A stretch of 34,236 bases of DNA from Pseudomonadota bacterium (GCA_018241265.1 JAFEEF010000082.1:1-34236), one strand, 5' to 3'; positions 1-7,695 are shown, counted from the first letter of the stretch. The notes: generated by a model from the sequence alone, not told the origin. Program-made: numbers and translations.

Positions 1-199
1 ACAGCACGCGGTCGCCGACCTTGATGTTGAGCGTCACGAAGTCGCCCTTGTCGTTGCGCTTGCCCGGGCCGACGGCCAAGACTTCGCCCTGATCGGGCTT
101 CTCGGCGGCGTTGTCGGGGATCACGATGCCCGAAGCGGTCTTGGTTTCTTGTTCCAGGCGCTTGACGATCACGCGATCGTGCAACGGACGAAGTTTCAT
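1..199 (-). CDS. groES: Co-chaperonin GroES (partial, C-terminus outside window)
   Basis: GroES is the heptameric lid of the GroEL chaperonin and acts in cytosolic protein folding. The first 66 residues are visible. They begin [14 protein letters not shown] and continue through the mobile-loop region ([11 protein letters not shown]) and a [13 protein letters not shown] segment, all typical of the family. The ATG is preceded by AGGAGA on the minus strand at about 206-211, which supports this start. The gene runs off the left edge of the window, where groEL would be expected next. A consensus-like promoter and a CIRCE operator lie just upstream, so HrcA-controlled heat-shock expression is expected. 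Identity is very secure. Confidence 0.97.
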   Translation of the reverse strand, partial: MKLRPLHDRVIVKRLEQETKTASGIVIPDNAAEKPDQGEVLAVGPGKRNDKGDFVTLNIKVGDRVL

Positions 200-301
200 A
201 GCATCTCCTATGGGGGTCGGTACGATGGTGCGGAGCTGACCTCGATGGCACCGGTCCGGTGCTCGAATCCAGCCAGCGAAAAGCCTGCCGGCCGATCGCT
301 G

Positions 302-328
302 TTAGCACTCGACCTTCGCGAGTGCTAG
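302..328 (-). promoter_or_regulatory. CIRCE operator (HrcA binding site) of groES
   Basis: The sequence TTAGCACTC, nine spacer bases, then GAGTGCTAG matches the CIRCE inverted repeat (TTAGCACTC-N9-GAGTGCTAA) with one mismatch, at the last base of the right arm. It lies between the groES promoter and the groES start codon, the standard place for HrcA repression. HrcA itself is not encoded in this window. Confidence 0.93.
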
Positions 329-336
329 CAAGTCGA

Positions 337-364
337 ATTATATGGACCATCGCCGGAGATTCAA
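337..364 (-). promoter_or_regulatory. Sigma70-type promoter of groES
   Basis: On the minus strand there is TTGAAT (359-364), a 16-base spacer, and a perfect TATAAT (337-342). The -10 box ends 8 bases before the CIRCE element, so transcription would start within or at the edge of the operator. This is the usual arrangement for HrcA-repressed chaperonin operons. A sigma32-like promoter was not recognised. Confidence 0.75.
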
Positions 365-515
365 GACCGGGTGTGTTGCGCCGCCGGAGATGGACCGACG
401 GCGCCCGGCGCGCTATCGTTGCCTTGCCGTACGCGCGTAGCGGCATCTGCGCCTACGAGACCCGTCGAGCACGTGTGTTAACGTTGTCCGCCAATCAACC
501 GCGGGAGCCACAGCG

Positions 516-824
516 ATGGAAACGACGTCTTCTTCCGAAAAGATCGGCGAAAGCCTGGCGCAAACGGCCGGTGAAGCCGAGTCGCTGCTGAAGCGGGCCA
601 GCGAGGCGACGAGCCGCGAGGTGAACTCCGCCCTGAAGCGCGCTGCCGAGCAACTGCGGCGCGCGCAGACGGAGTTCCTGCGGCTCGAAGAACTGGCGGT
701 CGACCGGGCCAAGGACGCCGCCAAGGCAACCGACCACGCGGTGCACGAGCATCCGTACGCGGCGATGGGCGTGGCCGCCGCGCTGGGCGTTCTCGTCGGC
801 ATGCTCATTTCGCGGCGCGACTGA
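516..824 (+). CDS. DUF883 family (ElaB/YqjD-like) membrane-anchored protein
   Basis: This 102-residue protein has the DUF883 layout. A long charged, Ala/Glu/Lys-rich amphipathic helix (about residues 5-70) is followed by a single hydrophobic Ala/Gly-rich C-terminal segment (about 78-97, starting YAAMGVAAALG) and a short basic tail SRRD. Family members such as E. coli YqjD and ElaB sit in the inner membrane by this C-terminal anchor, and YqjD has been linked to ribosome binding in stationary phase. The ATG is preceded by GGGAG at a suitable distance. The gene stands alone, divergent from groES and followed by a hairpin. Family assignment is firm; the role in this organism is inferred. Confidence 0.85.
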   Translation: METTSSSEKIGESLAQTAGEAESLLKRASEATSREVNSALKRAAEQLRRAQTEFLRLEELAVDRAKDAAKATDHAVHEHPYAAMGVAAALGVLVGMLISRRD

Positions 825-1232
825 GCGCCCGGCGCTGCCGTCGATCACGGCGGCAGCGCCTCGAATCCAGGTAGACGTTTTCCCGCCGCAACCGGCGCGA
901 AGATCCGTCCGGAGTCTGGACCGCAGATCTGCGCACGCGCCGCGATCGGTGCTGCACCGGCACCGACGACAAGATGACGCGCCGCCCTACCGACAGGCGG
1001 CGCCCTTCGACCGATCGACCGAACAGCCGCGATCGATCGCGCAATCAACAATGTGAAACGTTTCGCGTCGCGCGTGGTTGCGTCGTCCGGTTCTCTCGAA
1101 TTTCGGCGAGAGTGCTCGACAATCCGCAGATTCGTCTCCCATTTTTGGTATTGCAGACCCTTGTGGTGATAGATTCGCCGACTTCATGCGAACCCAGGCC
1201 AACTCGCGGTAAGCGTTCGGAGCGCTGACCGG
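825..1232. other. 408-base gene-free region with short repeats
   Basis: After the hairpin at 831-860 this stretch holds no convincing gene. It contains a 7-bp inverted repeat (980-986 with 996-1002), a tandem pair of the octamer TCGACCGA (1007-1022) and a perfect 14-bp palindrome CGCGATCGATCGCG (1028-1041). The right end is less GC-rich (about 1100-1180) and probably holds the promoter of the diguanylate cyclase gene. TGATAGATT at 1167-1175 resembles an extended -10 box, without a clear -35. Confidence 0.5.
831..860 (+). terminator. Hairpin downstream of the DUF883 gene, possible terminator
   Basis: A perfect 10-bp inverted repeat (GGCGCTGCCG at 831-840, CGGCAGCGCC at 851-860) with a 10-base loop begins 7 bases after the stop codon. 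No T-run follows, so it would be an imperfect intrinsic terminator, or a 3'-end stabilising hairpin with Rho-dependent termination. Confidence 0.5.
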
Positions 1233-2804
1233 ATGCCCGACGCGGCCGCTACCTCCGCGTTGCTCGGCTCGCCGCCGGGCGGCGATCGCACCGGCGCGCA
1301 ATTGCGCATCGGCGCAATGCTGTTCGCGCTGCTCATGGTCGGCGCGGTGCTGGTCGAGCGGCACGCGCCGGCCTGGCACTGGATCGGGCCGATGCTGCAT
1401 CTGGCCGTCGGATCCATCGTGGCATGGCGGCTCGCCGGCGGCGCAGTCGAGCAGCGCCTGCGCCGCCGCTTGCGCACGTTCGACCACTTTTGCGGCGGCG
1501 CCTGGACCGCGCTGATGGCGTTCAGCCTGCTGCCGAGCGTGCTGCTGTTCGGCATCTTGACGTTGTCGAACGGCGTCGCGCGCCTGGATCGCGTCGGCAT
1601 GGTCGCCTACGCTTGCGGCATGGCGGCCGGCGTGGCGCTGTATGGTTTGCACTGGCAGCCCGAGCCCGATCTCGTGGTGCTGCTCGCCTGCCTGCCGGCG
1701 CTGCTCGCGCAGCCGTTCCTCGTCAGCAGTTCGTCACGCGTCGCGATCCAGCACCTGCGTCGCCGGCGCGACGACCTCGAGCGGCAGAGCCGTCAGGACG
1801 GCCTGTCCGGCCTCTACAACCGGGCCCATTGGGAGAGTGTGCTGCGCAACGAGTTCTCGCACTTCCGGCGCACCAACGAGCCCGCGGCGCTGGTGCTGGC
1901 CGACCTCGACCACTTCAAGCGCGTGAACGACGACCACGGGCACGCCGCCGGCGACGAGGCGATCCGCCGGTTCGCGGCCTGCCTGCAGCGCCTGCTGCGC
2001 GCGACCGACCTGCCGGGCCGCTACGGCGGCGAGGAGTTCGGCATCCTGCTGCCGCACACGACCCCGGAGGCGGCGCGCGACGTGGTCGAGCGGTTGCGCC
2101 GCGACCTGCACGAGCATCCGCTGCTCGACGGCGCAGTCGTGACGGCGAGCTTCGGCATCGCGGTGCTGACGCCGGAGGTCGAAACGCATGCGGCCTGGTT
2201 GCGCCTGGCCGATCAGATGCTGTACCGCGCCAAGCACCTCGGACGCGATCGCGTCGCGATGCTCGGCGACGGCGGCCCGGCGGCGCACGCGCCTGCACCC
2301 GATCCGCACCACATGCAGGCATCCGCCGCGGTGCTCGCGACCCTGCGCGATCCGGCGGTGTTGCCGCACCTGCTGTCGGGCCTCGACATGAGCGAGTCGC
2401 CGCTCGCACTGTTCGACGCGAACGACCGCCTGGTGCTCGCCAACCTCGCGTTCCTGACGCTGTACGGCGTCGGACCGGGCGATCACACCTTCGCCGAGAT
2501 CATGCGCGGCTGCTGGCAGCGCGAATCCGGGCCGCGCATCGAGACCGACGACATCGAAGCCTGGCTGCGCATGGCGCTCGGCAAGCGCCGCACGCGGCCG
2601 CGCCGCAGCTTTGCCGTCGACATGCTCGACGGCCGCTGGTTCTGGGCCATCGAGACCACCTTCAGCGACGGCTGGGTACTGGTCACGCTGAACGACATCA
2701 CCGACACGATGGGCGTCGGCGCCGAGGGCGGCCGCCAGTCGGTGCGGGCCCGGCTGCGCGACCGCCGCGCCTTCTCGGCCCGCGCCGGCGCCCGTCCGCA
2801 TTGA
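1233..2804 (+). CDS. Membrane-bound GGDEF diguanylate cyclase with C-terminal PAS-like region
   Basis: The predicted role is synthesis of cyclic di-GMP from two GTP. The protein has 523 residues. Residues about 25-165 form several hydrophobic segments, an integral-membrane sensor-like module that I cannot assign to a named family with confidence. A GGDEF domain spans about 185-345, with a SGLYNRAHWE start, the DLDHFKRVND metal site and an intact GGEEF active site at 265-269. The RATD at 256-259, five residues upstream, is an intact product-inhibition I-site. Residues about 385-490 (ESPLALFDANDRLVLAN) look like a PAS domain placed after the cyclase. The last 30 residues are Arg/Ala-rich. The gene stands alone; its start is the first ATG in frame. 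Confidence 0.88.
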   Translation: MPDAAATSALLGSPPGGDRTGAQLRIGAMLFALLMVGAVLVERHAPAWHWIGPMLHLAVGSIVAWRLAGGAVEQRLRRRLRTFDHFCGGAWTALMAFSLLPSVLLFGILTLSNGVARLDRVGMVAYACGMAAGVALYGLHWQPEPDLVVLLACLPALLAQPFLVSSSSRVAIQHLRRRRDDLERQSRQDGLSGLYNRAHWESVLRNEFSHFRRTNEPAALVLADLDHFKRVNDDHGHAAGDEAIRRFAACLQRLLRATDLPGRYGGEEFGILLPHTTPEAARDVVERLRRDLHEHPLLDGAVVTASFGIAVLTPEVETHAAWLRLADQMLYRAKHLGRDRVAMLGDGGPAAHAPAPDPHHMQASAAVLATLRDPAVLPHLLSGLDMSESPLALFDANDRLVLANLAFLTLYGVGPGDHTFAEIMRGCWQRESGPRIETDDIEAWLRMALGKRRTRPRRSFAVDMLDGRWFWAIETTFSDGWVLVTLNDITDTMGVGAEGGRQSVRARLRDRRAFSARAGARPH

Positions 2805-2849
2805 CGGCGTCGCCTGCGCGACAAGTCTTACGGGCTAGTGCCAGCAGAG

Positions 2850-2868
2850 GCGGGGCTTGAAAGCCCGC
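2850..2868 (+). terminator. Short hairpin between the GGDEF gene and the acyl-CoA ligase gene
   Basis: GGGCTT (2853-2858) and AAGCCC (2861-2866) form a perfect stem. It is extended by GC/GC pairs (2850-2851 with 2867-2868) if G2852 is bulged. No T-run follows. It lies 46 bases after the GGDEF stop and 31 bases before the next start, so it may be an end signal or a leader hairpin of the ligase gene. Confidence 0.35.
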
Positions 2869-2899
2869 AGAATCGAACGGCCCCATCTGCGGAGACACC

Positions 2900-4615
2900 A
2901 TGACCGACCACCCGTGGCTCAAGTCCTATCCCGCGGGCGTCCGCTGGGATGCCCCGCTGCGGCAGGTGCCGGTCCAGCAGCTCCTCGACGACGCCGTCGC
3001 GCGCTGGGGCGAGCGTCCGGCGATCGAGTTCATGGGCCGGGTCATTTCCTATCGCGAGCTCGGTGCGCTCGTCGACCGCGCCGCGGCGAACCTCCAGCAC
3101 GAAGGCGTCGGGCCGGGCGTGCACGTCGGGCTCTATCTGCCGAACACGCCGCACTATGCGATCGCGTTCTTCGCGGTGCTGAAGGCCGGCGGGACGGTCG
3201 TCAACTACTCGCCGCTGGATGCCGAACGCGTGCTCGCGCACAAGGTCGAGGACAGCCGGACCGATCTGCTCGTCACGCTCGATCTCGCGACCTTGTATCC
3301 GCAGATGGCGCGCCTGCTCGGCGCGTCGAGGCTGAAGAAGCTCGTCATCGGCAGCCTCGGCGACTTCTCGGCCCAGCCCGACACGGTGCGTGCGCAGCTC
3401 GAGCGCGCCGGTCAGCTGGCGGCCGTGCCGGACGATGCGTCGCACCTGCGCTTCGACGCGCTGCTCGGCGGCGACGGCGTGCATCGCGCACATCCCATCG
3501 GCGATGTCACCCGGGCGATCGCGGTCTTGCAGTACACCGGCGGCACGACCGGGCTGCCGAAGGGCGCGATGCTGACGCACGGCAACCTCAGCGCCGCCTG
3601 CGCGCAGTATTTCGAGAGCTGCCGAGGCAACCCGCCGGTGCTCGAGGAAGGCGCCGAGCGCCTGCTCGTCGTGCTGCCGCTTTTCCACATCTATTCGCTC
3701 ACGGTCAACCTGCTGTTCGGCATGCGCCTGGGCGCACACCTCGTGCTGCACGCGCGCTTCGACCTCGACGCGCTGGTCAAGGATCTCGCGGCGAAGAAGA
3801 TCAGCGTGTTCGCCGGCGTGCCGACGATGTACACCGCGATCCTCGATCACCCGCAGGCAGGCGAGCTCGACCTCACGTCGCTGAAGTTCTGCGGTTCGGG
3901 CGGTGCGCCGCTGCCGCTCGAGGTGCAGACGCGCTTCGTCGAGCTGACCGGCTGCAAGCTCAACGAAGGCTGGGGCATGACCGAGACCTCGCCGACCGGC
4001 ACCTACACGCCGGTCGTCGGCATGCGCAAGGCCGGCTCCTGCGGCATACCGCTGCCCGGCATCGAGCTGAAGTTCGAGAGCCTCACCGATGCGCCGAACG
4101 AGGCGCCGCGTGGCGAACCGGGCGAGCTCTGCATCCGCGGCCCGAACGTCATGAAGGGCTACTGGCACAACGAGGCCGCGACCGCCAAGTCGATCACGCC
4201 GGACGGCTACTTCCGCAGCGGCGACGTCGCGCGCATGGACGACGACGGCTTCGTCTTCATCGTCGACCGCACCAAGGACATGCTGCTGTGCGGCGGCTAC
4301 AACGTCTATCCGCGCGTCATCGAGGAGGCGATCTACGAGCATCCGTCGGTCGCCGAGGTGTGCGTGATCGGCATTCCGGACGACTACCGCGGCCAGTCGC
4401 CGAAGGCCTTCGTGACCCTGAAGAAGGGCGCGGCCGCGCCGACCCTCGACGAGCTGAAGGCGTTCCTGAAGGATCGCATCGGCAAGCACGAGATGATCGC
4501 CGAGCTCGAGGTCCGTGCCGAGCTGCCCAAGACGCCGGTCGGCAAGCTCTCCAAACGCGAGCTGATCGACGCGGAAGAGCGACGGCGCGCCAGCGCACCG
4601 GGCTCGGCGGCGTAG
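2900..4615 (+). CDS. Long/medium-chain acyl-CoA ligase (FadD/PimA-like, AMP-binding)
   Basis: This is a member of the ANL superfamily that activates a carboxylic acid to its acyl-CoA through an acyl-adenylate in the cytosol. It has 571 residues, normal for a fatty-acyl-CoA synthetase. The P-loop-like motif YTGGTTGLPKG starts at residue 212. GWGMTETSPTG is motif A5, YFRSGD (437-442) carries the adenylate-binding Asp, and the C-terminal catalytic Lys is K549 in GKLSKR. The ATG follows a GGAGA ribosome-binding site. The opening WLKSYPAGVRWD resembles proteins annotated as long-chain-fatty-acid or dicarboxylate (PimA) CoA ligases. The WS/DGAT acyltransferase gene follows 76 bases later, so it may supply acyl-CoA for storage-lipid synthesis. 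The exact acyl substrate cannot be read from the sequence. Confidence 0.9.
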   Translation: MTDHPWLKSYPAGVRWDAPLRQVPVQQLLDDAVARWGERPAIEFMGRVISYRELGALVDRAAANLQHEGVGPGVHVGLYLPNTPHYAIAFFAVLKAGGTVVNYSPLDAERVLAHKVEDSRTDLLVTLDLATLYPQMARLLGASRLKKLVIGSLGDFSAQPDTVRAQLERAGQLAAVPDDASHLRFDALLGGDGVHRAHPIGDVTRAIAVLQYTGGTTGLPKGAMLTHGNLSAACAQYFESCRGNPPVLEEGAERLLVVLPLFHIYSLTVNLLFGMRLGAHLVLHARFDLDALVKDLAAKKISVFAGVPTMYTAILDHPQAGELDLTSLKFCGSGGAPLPLEVQTRFVELTGCKLNEGWGMTETSPTGTYTPVVGMRKAGSCGIPLPGIELKFESLTDAPNEAPRGEPGELCIRGPNVMKGYWHNEAATAKSITPDGYFRSGDVARMDDDGFVFIVDRTKDMLLCGGYNVYPRVIEEAIYEHPSVAEVCVIGIPDDYRGQSPKAFVTLKKGAAAPTLDELKAFLKDRIGKHEMIAELEVRAELPKTPVGKLSKRELIDAEERRRASAPGSAA

Positions 4616-4691
4616 TGAAACCCCGCAGCGGTGGCGCGCCGGATGGCGCGACACTGCAGCGCAACATTGGTCGGCCCTGGAAGGAACCGCG

Positions 4692-6326
4692 ATGATTCAC
4701 CTGAGCGGCATGGATGCTTCGTTCCTGCATCTCGAGACGCCCGAGATGCCGATGCACGTCGGCAGCCTGCAGATCGCCGACCTGCCCGATGGCTATGCCG
4801 GCGACTACTACGAGGACGTGAAGCGCTGGATGGCCAGCCGCATGCACCTCGCCTCGGTGTTCCAGCGCAAGCTCGCGCTGATGCCGTTCGACCTGGCCAA
4901 TCCGGTGTGGGTCGACGACGAAGACGTCGACCTCGACTACCACGTGCGCCATGTGATCCTGCCGCGGCCCGGCACCAAGCAGCAGCTCGAGCAATATGTC
5001 GCGCGGCTGCATTCGAGCCTGCTCGACCGCAGCCGGCCGCTGTGGGAGATCTACGTGATCGAGGGCCTGAACACCGGGCAGGTCGCGGTCTACAGCAAGA
5101 TGCACCACTCCGCGATCGACGGTCAGGCCGGCGTCGCGGTCGCCAAGGCGCTGCTCAGCCCGACCGCGGTGCCGCCGGCGATCAAGCCGCAGCGTCCGCG
5201 GCCGCGTACCAACCAATACCAGCTCGGCGTCGCCGAACTGGCCGGTGCGGCGCTCAGCAATGCGGTGATGCAATCGATCAAGCTGGTGCGCTCGCTGCCG
5301 GTCGTCGCGCGTGCACTCGCCGATCTGGTCGCGCCGGTGTCGGAGACCGACGGCCGGCGCCGTGTCGCGCTGCCGAAAGGCTTCTCGCTCGGGCCGAAGA
5401 CGCCGCTCAACGTCGCGATCACGAACCAGCGCGCATTCGCCGGCCGCACCTTGCCGCTCGACGAGGTCAAGGCGATGGCCAAGCGCACCGGCACGAGCCT
5501 GAACGACATCGTGTTGGCGATCTGCGCCGGCGCGCTCAAGCGCTACCTCGCCGACTACGACTGCAAGCCCGACAAGCCGTTGATCGCCGGCGTGCCGGTG
5601 TCGCTGCGCGAGGCCGGCAACACCGACCCGAACAACCAGGTCTCGATGATGCTGGTGAGTCTCGCGACGAACGTTGCCGATCCCATCGAACGGTTGAAGG
5701 CGATCAACGAGTCGGCCAAGGCCGGCAAGAAGCTGCAGGGCACGGTCAAGCCGGCGATGCCGACCGATTTCCCGTCGCTCGGCGTGCCGTGGCTGATGAC
5801 CGGCCTGGTGTCGCTGTACGGCCGCTCGCGCCTGGCCAACCGGATGCCGCCGATCGCCAACGTCGCGATCTCGAATGTCCCGGGGCCGCAGTTCCCGCTG
5901 TATTTCGCCGGCGCCAGGCTGGCGAACTTCTTCCCGGTCTCGATCCCCGGCCATGGCATCGCGCTGAACATGACCGTACAGAGCTACAACGGCATGTTGG
6001 AGGTCGGTCTCACGGCGTGCCGGCGCGCGGTGCCGGATGTCGCGGACCTGGGCGACTACGTCGTGCAGGAGCACCAGCGGCTGCTCGCGACGATCAGCGC
6101 GCTCGAGGCGCCTGCAGCTGCGGCCGCGCCCGCGGTGGCGAAGCCTCCGCCGGCGCGCCGCAAACGCGCCGCACCGAAGCCTGTGCTCGCGGTCGCGGCG
6201 CCCGCGACGAACGGCCACGACGCCGCCGCAGCGGTGCCGTCCAAGCGCCGCGCCGCGAAGACGCCGTTGCGCGCCGTCGCGGCCAAGCGCACGCGCAAGG
6301 CGCCCGCCGCTGCAGCAAACGCCTGA
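4692..6326 (+). CDS. Wax ester synthase / diacylglycerol acyltransferase (WS/DGAT)
   Basis: The family esterifies fatty alcohols or diacylglycerol with acyl-CoA to make wax esters or triacylglycerol, usually at the membrane or lipid-body surface. The protein has 544 residues. The catalytic HHxxxDG motif is HHSAIDG at 138-144. PLWE precedes it, and NNQVSMMLVSL and ISNVPGP motifs follow, all typical of the family. The fold ends near residue 470. The last 75 or so residues are an unusual Ala/Pro/Lys/Arg-rich tail with clusters such as PPPARRKRAAPKP and AAKRTRKAPAAA, resembling histone-H1/AlgP-like tails. The ATG follows a GGAAGGA ribosome-binding site. The acyl-CoA ligase lies upstream and the HTH-protein gene starts 9 bases downstream, so an operon is likely. 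Confidence 0.92.
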   Translation: MIHLSGMDASFLHLETPEMPMHVGSLQIADLPDGYAGDYYEDVKRWMASRMHLASVFQRKLALMPFDLANPVWVDDEDVDLDYHVRHVILPRPGTKQQLEQYVARLHSSLLDRSRPLWEIYVIEGLNTGQVAVYSKMHHSAIDGQAGVAVAKALLSPTAVPPAIKPQRPRPRTNQYQLGVAELAGAALSNAVMQSIKLVRSLPVVARALADLVAPVSETDGRRRVALPKGFSLGPKTPLNVAITNQRAFAGRTLPLDEVKAMAKRTGTSLNDIVLAICAGALKRYLADYDCKPDKPLIAGVPVSLREAGNTDPNNQVSMMLVSLATNVADPIERLKAINESAKAGKKLQGTVKPAMPTDFPSLGVPWLMTGLVSLYGRSRLANRMPPIANVAISNVPGPQFPLYFAGARLANFFPVSIPGHGIALNMTVQSYNGMLEVGLTACRRAVPDVADLGDYVVQEHQRLLATISALEAPAAAAAPAVAKPPPARRKRAAPKPVLAVAAPATNGHDAAAAVPSKRRAAKTPLRAVAAKRTRKAPAAAANA

Positions 6327-6335
6327 CGCCCGGCG

Positions 6336-7022
6336 ATGGCCACCCCGACACCGGCGCGCAAGCGGGCAGCGAAGAAGGCCGCCGCACCGGCCAAGCGCGC
6401 AGGCCGTGCGATCGAGCCGGTGGTGCAGGCGCCGACGGCGGGCCCTGCGCTGCCCGACCTGCAGTCGCTGGCCCGCGACCTGCGTTCCTGGACCGGCTTC
6501 GTGCTGGGCCTCGCCAACACCGCCGCCGACCTGTCGTTCCGCGTCGCCAAGGCGCGGCTGACGAAGCCGTCGCAGCGGGCCGCCGTCGAAAAGGCCGGCA
6601 GCGTCTTTCGCGACCTGCGCGAAGCCGCCGGCCTGACGATCGCCGACCTCGGCAGCGCGATCAACCTGAAGGACGTGTCGCTGCTCGAAGGCGTCGAGGT
6701 CGGCAAGGTCGGCCTGCCGTTCGAGATCATCCTGCGCCTGGCCGGCGTGCTCGGGCGCAACGACCCGATCCCGGTCGCGCTGAAGCTGACGCGCAGCTAC
6801 AACCCGCAGCTCTGGAAGACGCTCGAAAGCCTCGGCATCGGCAAGCTCGCGGTGCAGGCCGGGCGCGAGCGCGAGTTCGCGAACATCTACCGCGCCAGCG
6901 ACCGGGCGCGCGCGCTCAGCGATGCCGAGTTCGCCGCCGCGCTGGGCTTCGTCCGCGCCTCGTTCGAGGCGGCGCTGGAGTTTCGAGAGCAGGTGCGTCG
7001 CGTCGACGACGCCGACCGCTGA
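6336..7022 (+). CDS. Small XRE-type helix-turn-helix protein with basic N-terminus
   Basis: This 228-residue protein opens with a basic low-complexity segment (1-25, including ARKRAAKKAAAPAKRAGR) much like the tail of the preceding acyltransferase. Residues about 42-75 look amphipathic (LARDLRSWTGFVLGLANTAADLSF). Residues about 88-142 (FRDLREAAGLTIADLGSAINL and onward) fit an XRE/Cro-type helix-turn-helix. The C-terminal 80 residues are helical and unassigned. It starts 9 bases after the acyltransferase stop, so the two are almost certainly co-transcribed. It could regulate the lipid genes, or act structurally on lipid bodies or DNA; neither is shown by the sequence. The helix-turn-helix call is by pattern only. 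Confidence 0.7.
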   Translation: MATPTPARKRAAKKAAAPAKRAGRAIEPVVQAPTAGPALPDLQSLARDLRSWTGFVLGLANTAADLSFRVAKARLTKPSQRAAVEKAGSVFRDLREAAGLTIADLGSAINLKDVSLLEGVEVGKVGLPFEIILRLAGVLGRNDPIPVALKLTRSYNPQLWKTLESLGIGKLAVQAGREREFANIYRASDRARALSDAEFAAALGFVRASFEAALEFREQVRRVDDADR

Positions 7023-7060
7023 CGCGCGGCACTCGTCACGCCGCGTCGGCTGCGGGACAG

Positions 7061-7071
7061 TCGTGTCACGA
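7061..7071. repeat. Short palindrome upstream of the HAD hydrolase gene
   Basis: TCGTG-T-CACGA is an 11-base palindrome ending 21 bases before the next start codon. It could be an operator for a dimeric regulator, but it is short enough to be chance. Confidence 0.25.
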
Positions 7072-7092
7072 GGGCGGCGCTACAGTAGCCGC

Positions 7093-7695
7093 ATGCCTGC
7101 TCGACCGATCATTGCCCTCGACGCCGACGGCGTCCTGCTCGACTTCCATCTCGGCTACCGGTCGGTGTGGCACCGCGTGTTCGGCTGGTTGCCGGAAGAG
7201 CGCGACCCGCTCGCGTACTGGCCGAAGGATCGCTGGCAGGTCGAACGCATGGACGAGCCGAGCCGGCTGCGCTTTCGCGCCGGCTTCGACGAGGCTTTCT
7301 GGCTGACGGTGCCGGCGCTCGACGGCGCGGTCGCCGCATGTCATCGGCTGCACGAGGCCGGCTACGACCTCGTCTGCGTCTCGGCGCTCGACCTCGAGTT
7401 CGAGGCCGCGCGACTGCGCAACCTGCGCGACCACGGCTTTCCGATCGAGCGCGTCATCGCCACCGGCGTGACCGACGGCGAGCGCAGCCCGAAGGCCGAT
7501 GCGATCGAGAGCCTGAAGCCGGTCGCCTTCGTCGACGACTACCTGCCCTTCTTGCGCGGCGTGCCGACCGACGTGCACACCGCCCTCGTGCTGCGCGCGC
7601 CCAACGGCACGCCCAACGTCGGCGCCGAGCTGGCGCTGGCGAAGTCGGTGCACGACGATCTGCCGGGCTTCGTCGAGACGTGGCTGGCGCGCTGA
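7093..7695 (+). CDS. HAD-superfamily hydrolase
   Basis: This 200-residue protein shows HAD motifs. Motif I is LDADGVLLDF with candidate nucleophile and acid Asp at residues 10 and 12. A conserved Ser lies in VCVSALD, a Lys in ERSPKADAI, and motif IV is AFVDDYLPF. The superfamily is mostly phosphatases acting on small metabolites. The substrate cannot be inferred, and the cap region (LGYRSVWHRVFGWLPEE) is not one I recognise. The ATG at 7093 is chosen because motif I follows directly, as in the family; longer upstream extensions are GC-driven frame. The gene converges with yacG, with a 10-base gap between their stops and no terminator visible. Confidence 0.85.
   Translation: MPARPIIALDADGVLLDFHLGYRSVWHRVFGWLPEERDPLAYWPKDRWQVERMDEPSRLRFRAGFDEAFWLTVPALDGAVAACHRLHEAGYDLVCVSALDLEFEAARLRNLRDHGFPIERVIATGVTDGERSPKADAIESLKPVAFVDDYLPFLRGVPTDVHTALVLRAPNGTPNVGAELALAKSVHDDLPGFVETWLAR

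Larger units (their letters stand above)
200..515. other. Intergenic region between groES and the DUF883 gene
   Basis: These 316 bases separate divergent genes. The left half holds the groES ribosome-binding site, CIRCE and promoter. In the right half (about 370-515), which should hold the promoter of the DUF883 gene, I see no convincing -10/-35 pair. The only clear signal is a GGGAG-type ribosome-binding site at about 501-505. Confidence 0.6.

Noticed and set aside
2828-4654. A 608-codon minus-strand frame opposite the acyl-CoA ligase
   Set aside because: Antisense to a gene with full ANL motifs; composition typical of the antisense of high-GC codons.
4631-7306. An 891-codon plus-strand frame across the acyltransferase and HTH genes
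   Set aside because: Arg/Ala-rich with no motifs; the acyltransferase HHxxxDG and the HTH lie in the other frame.
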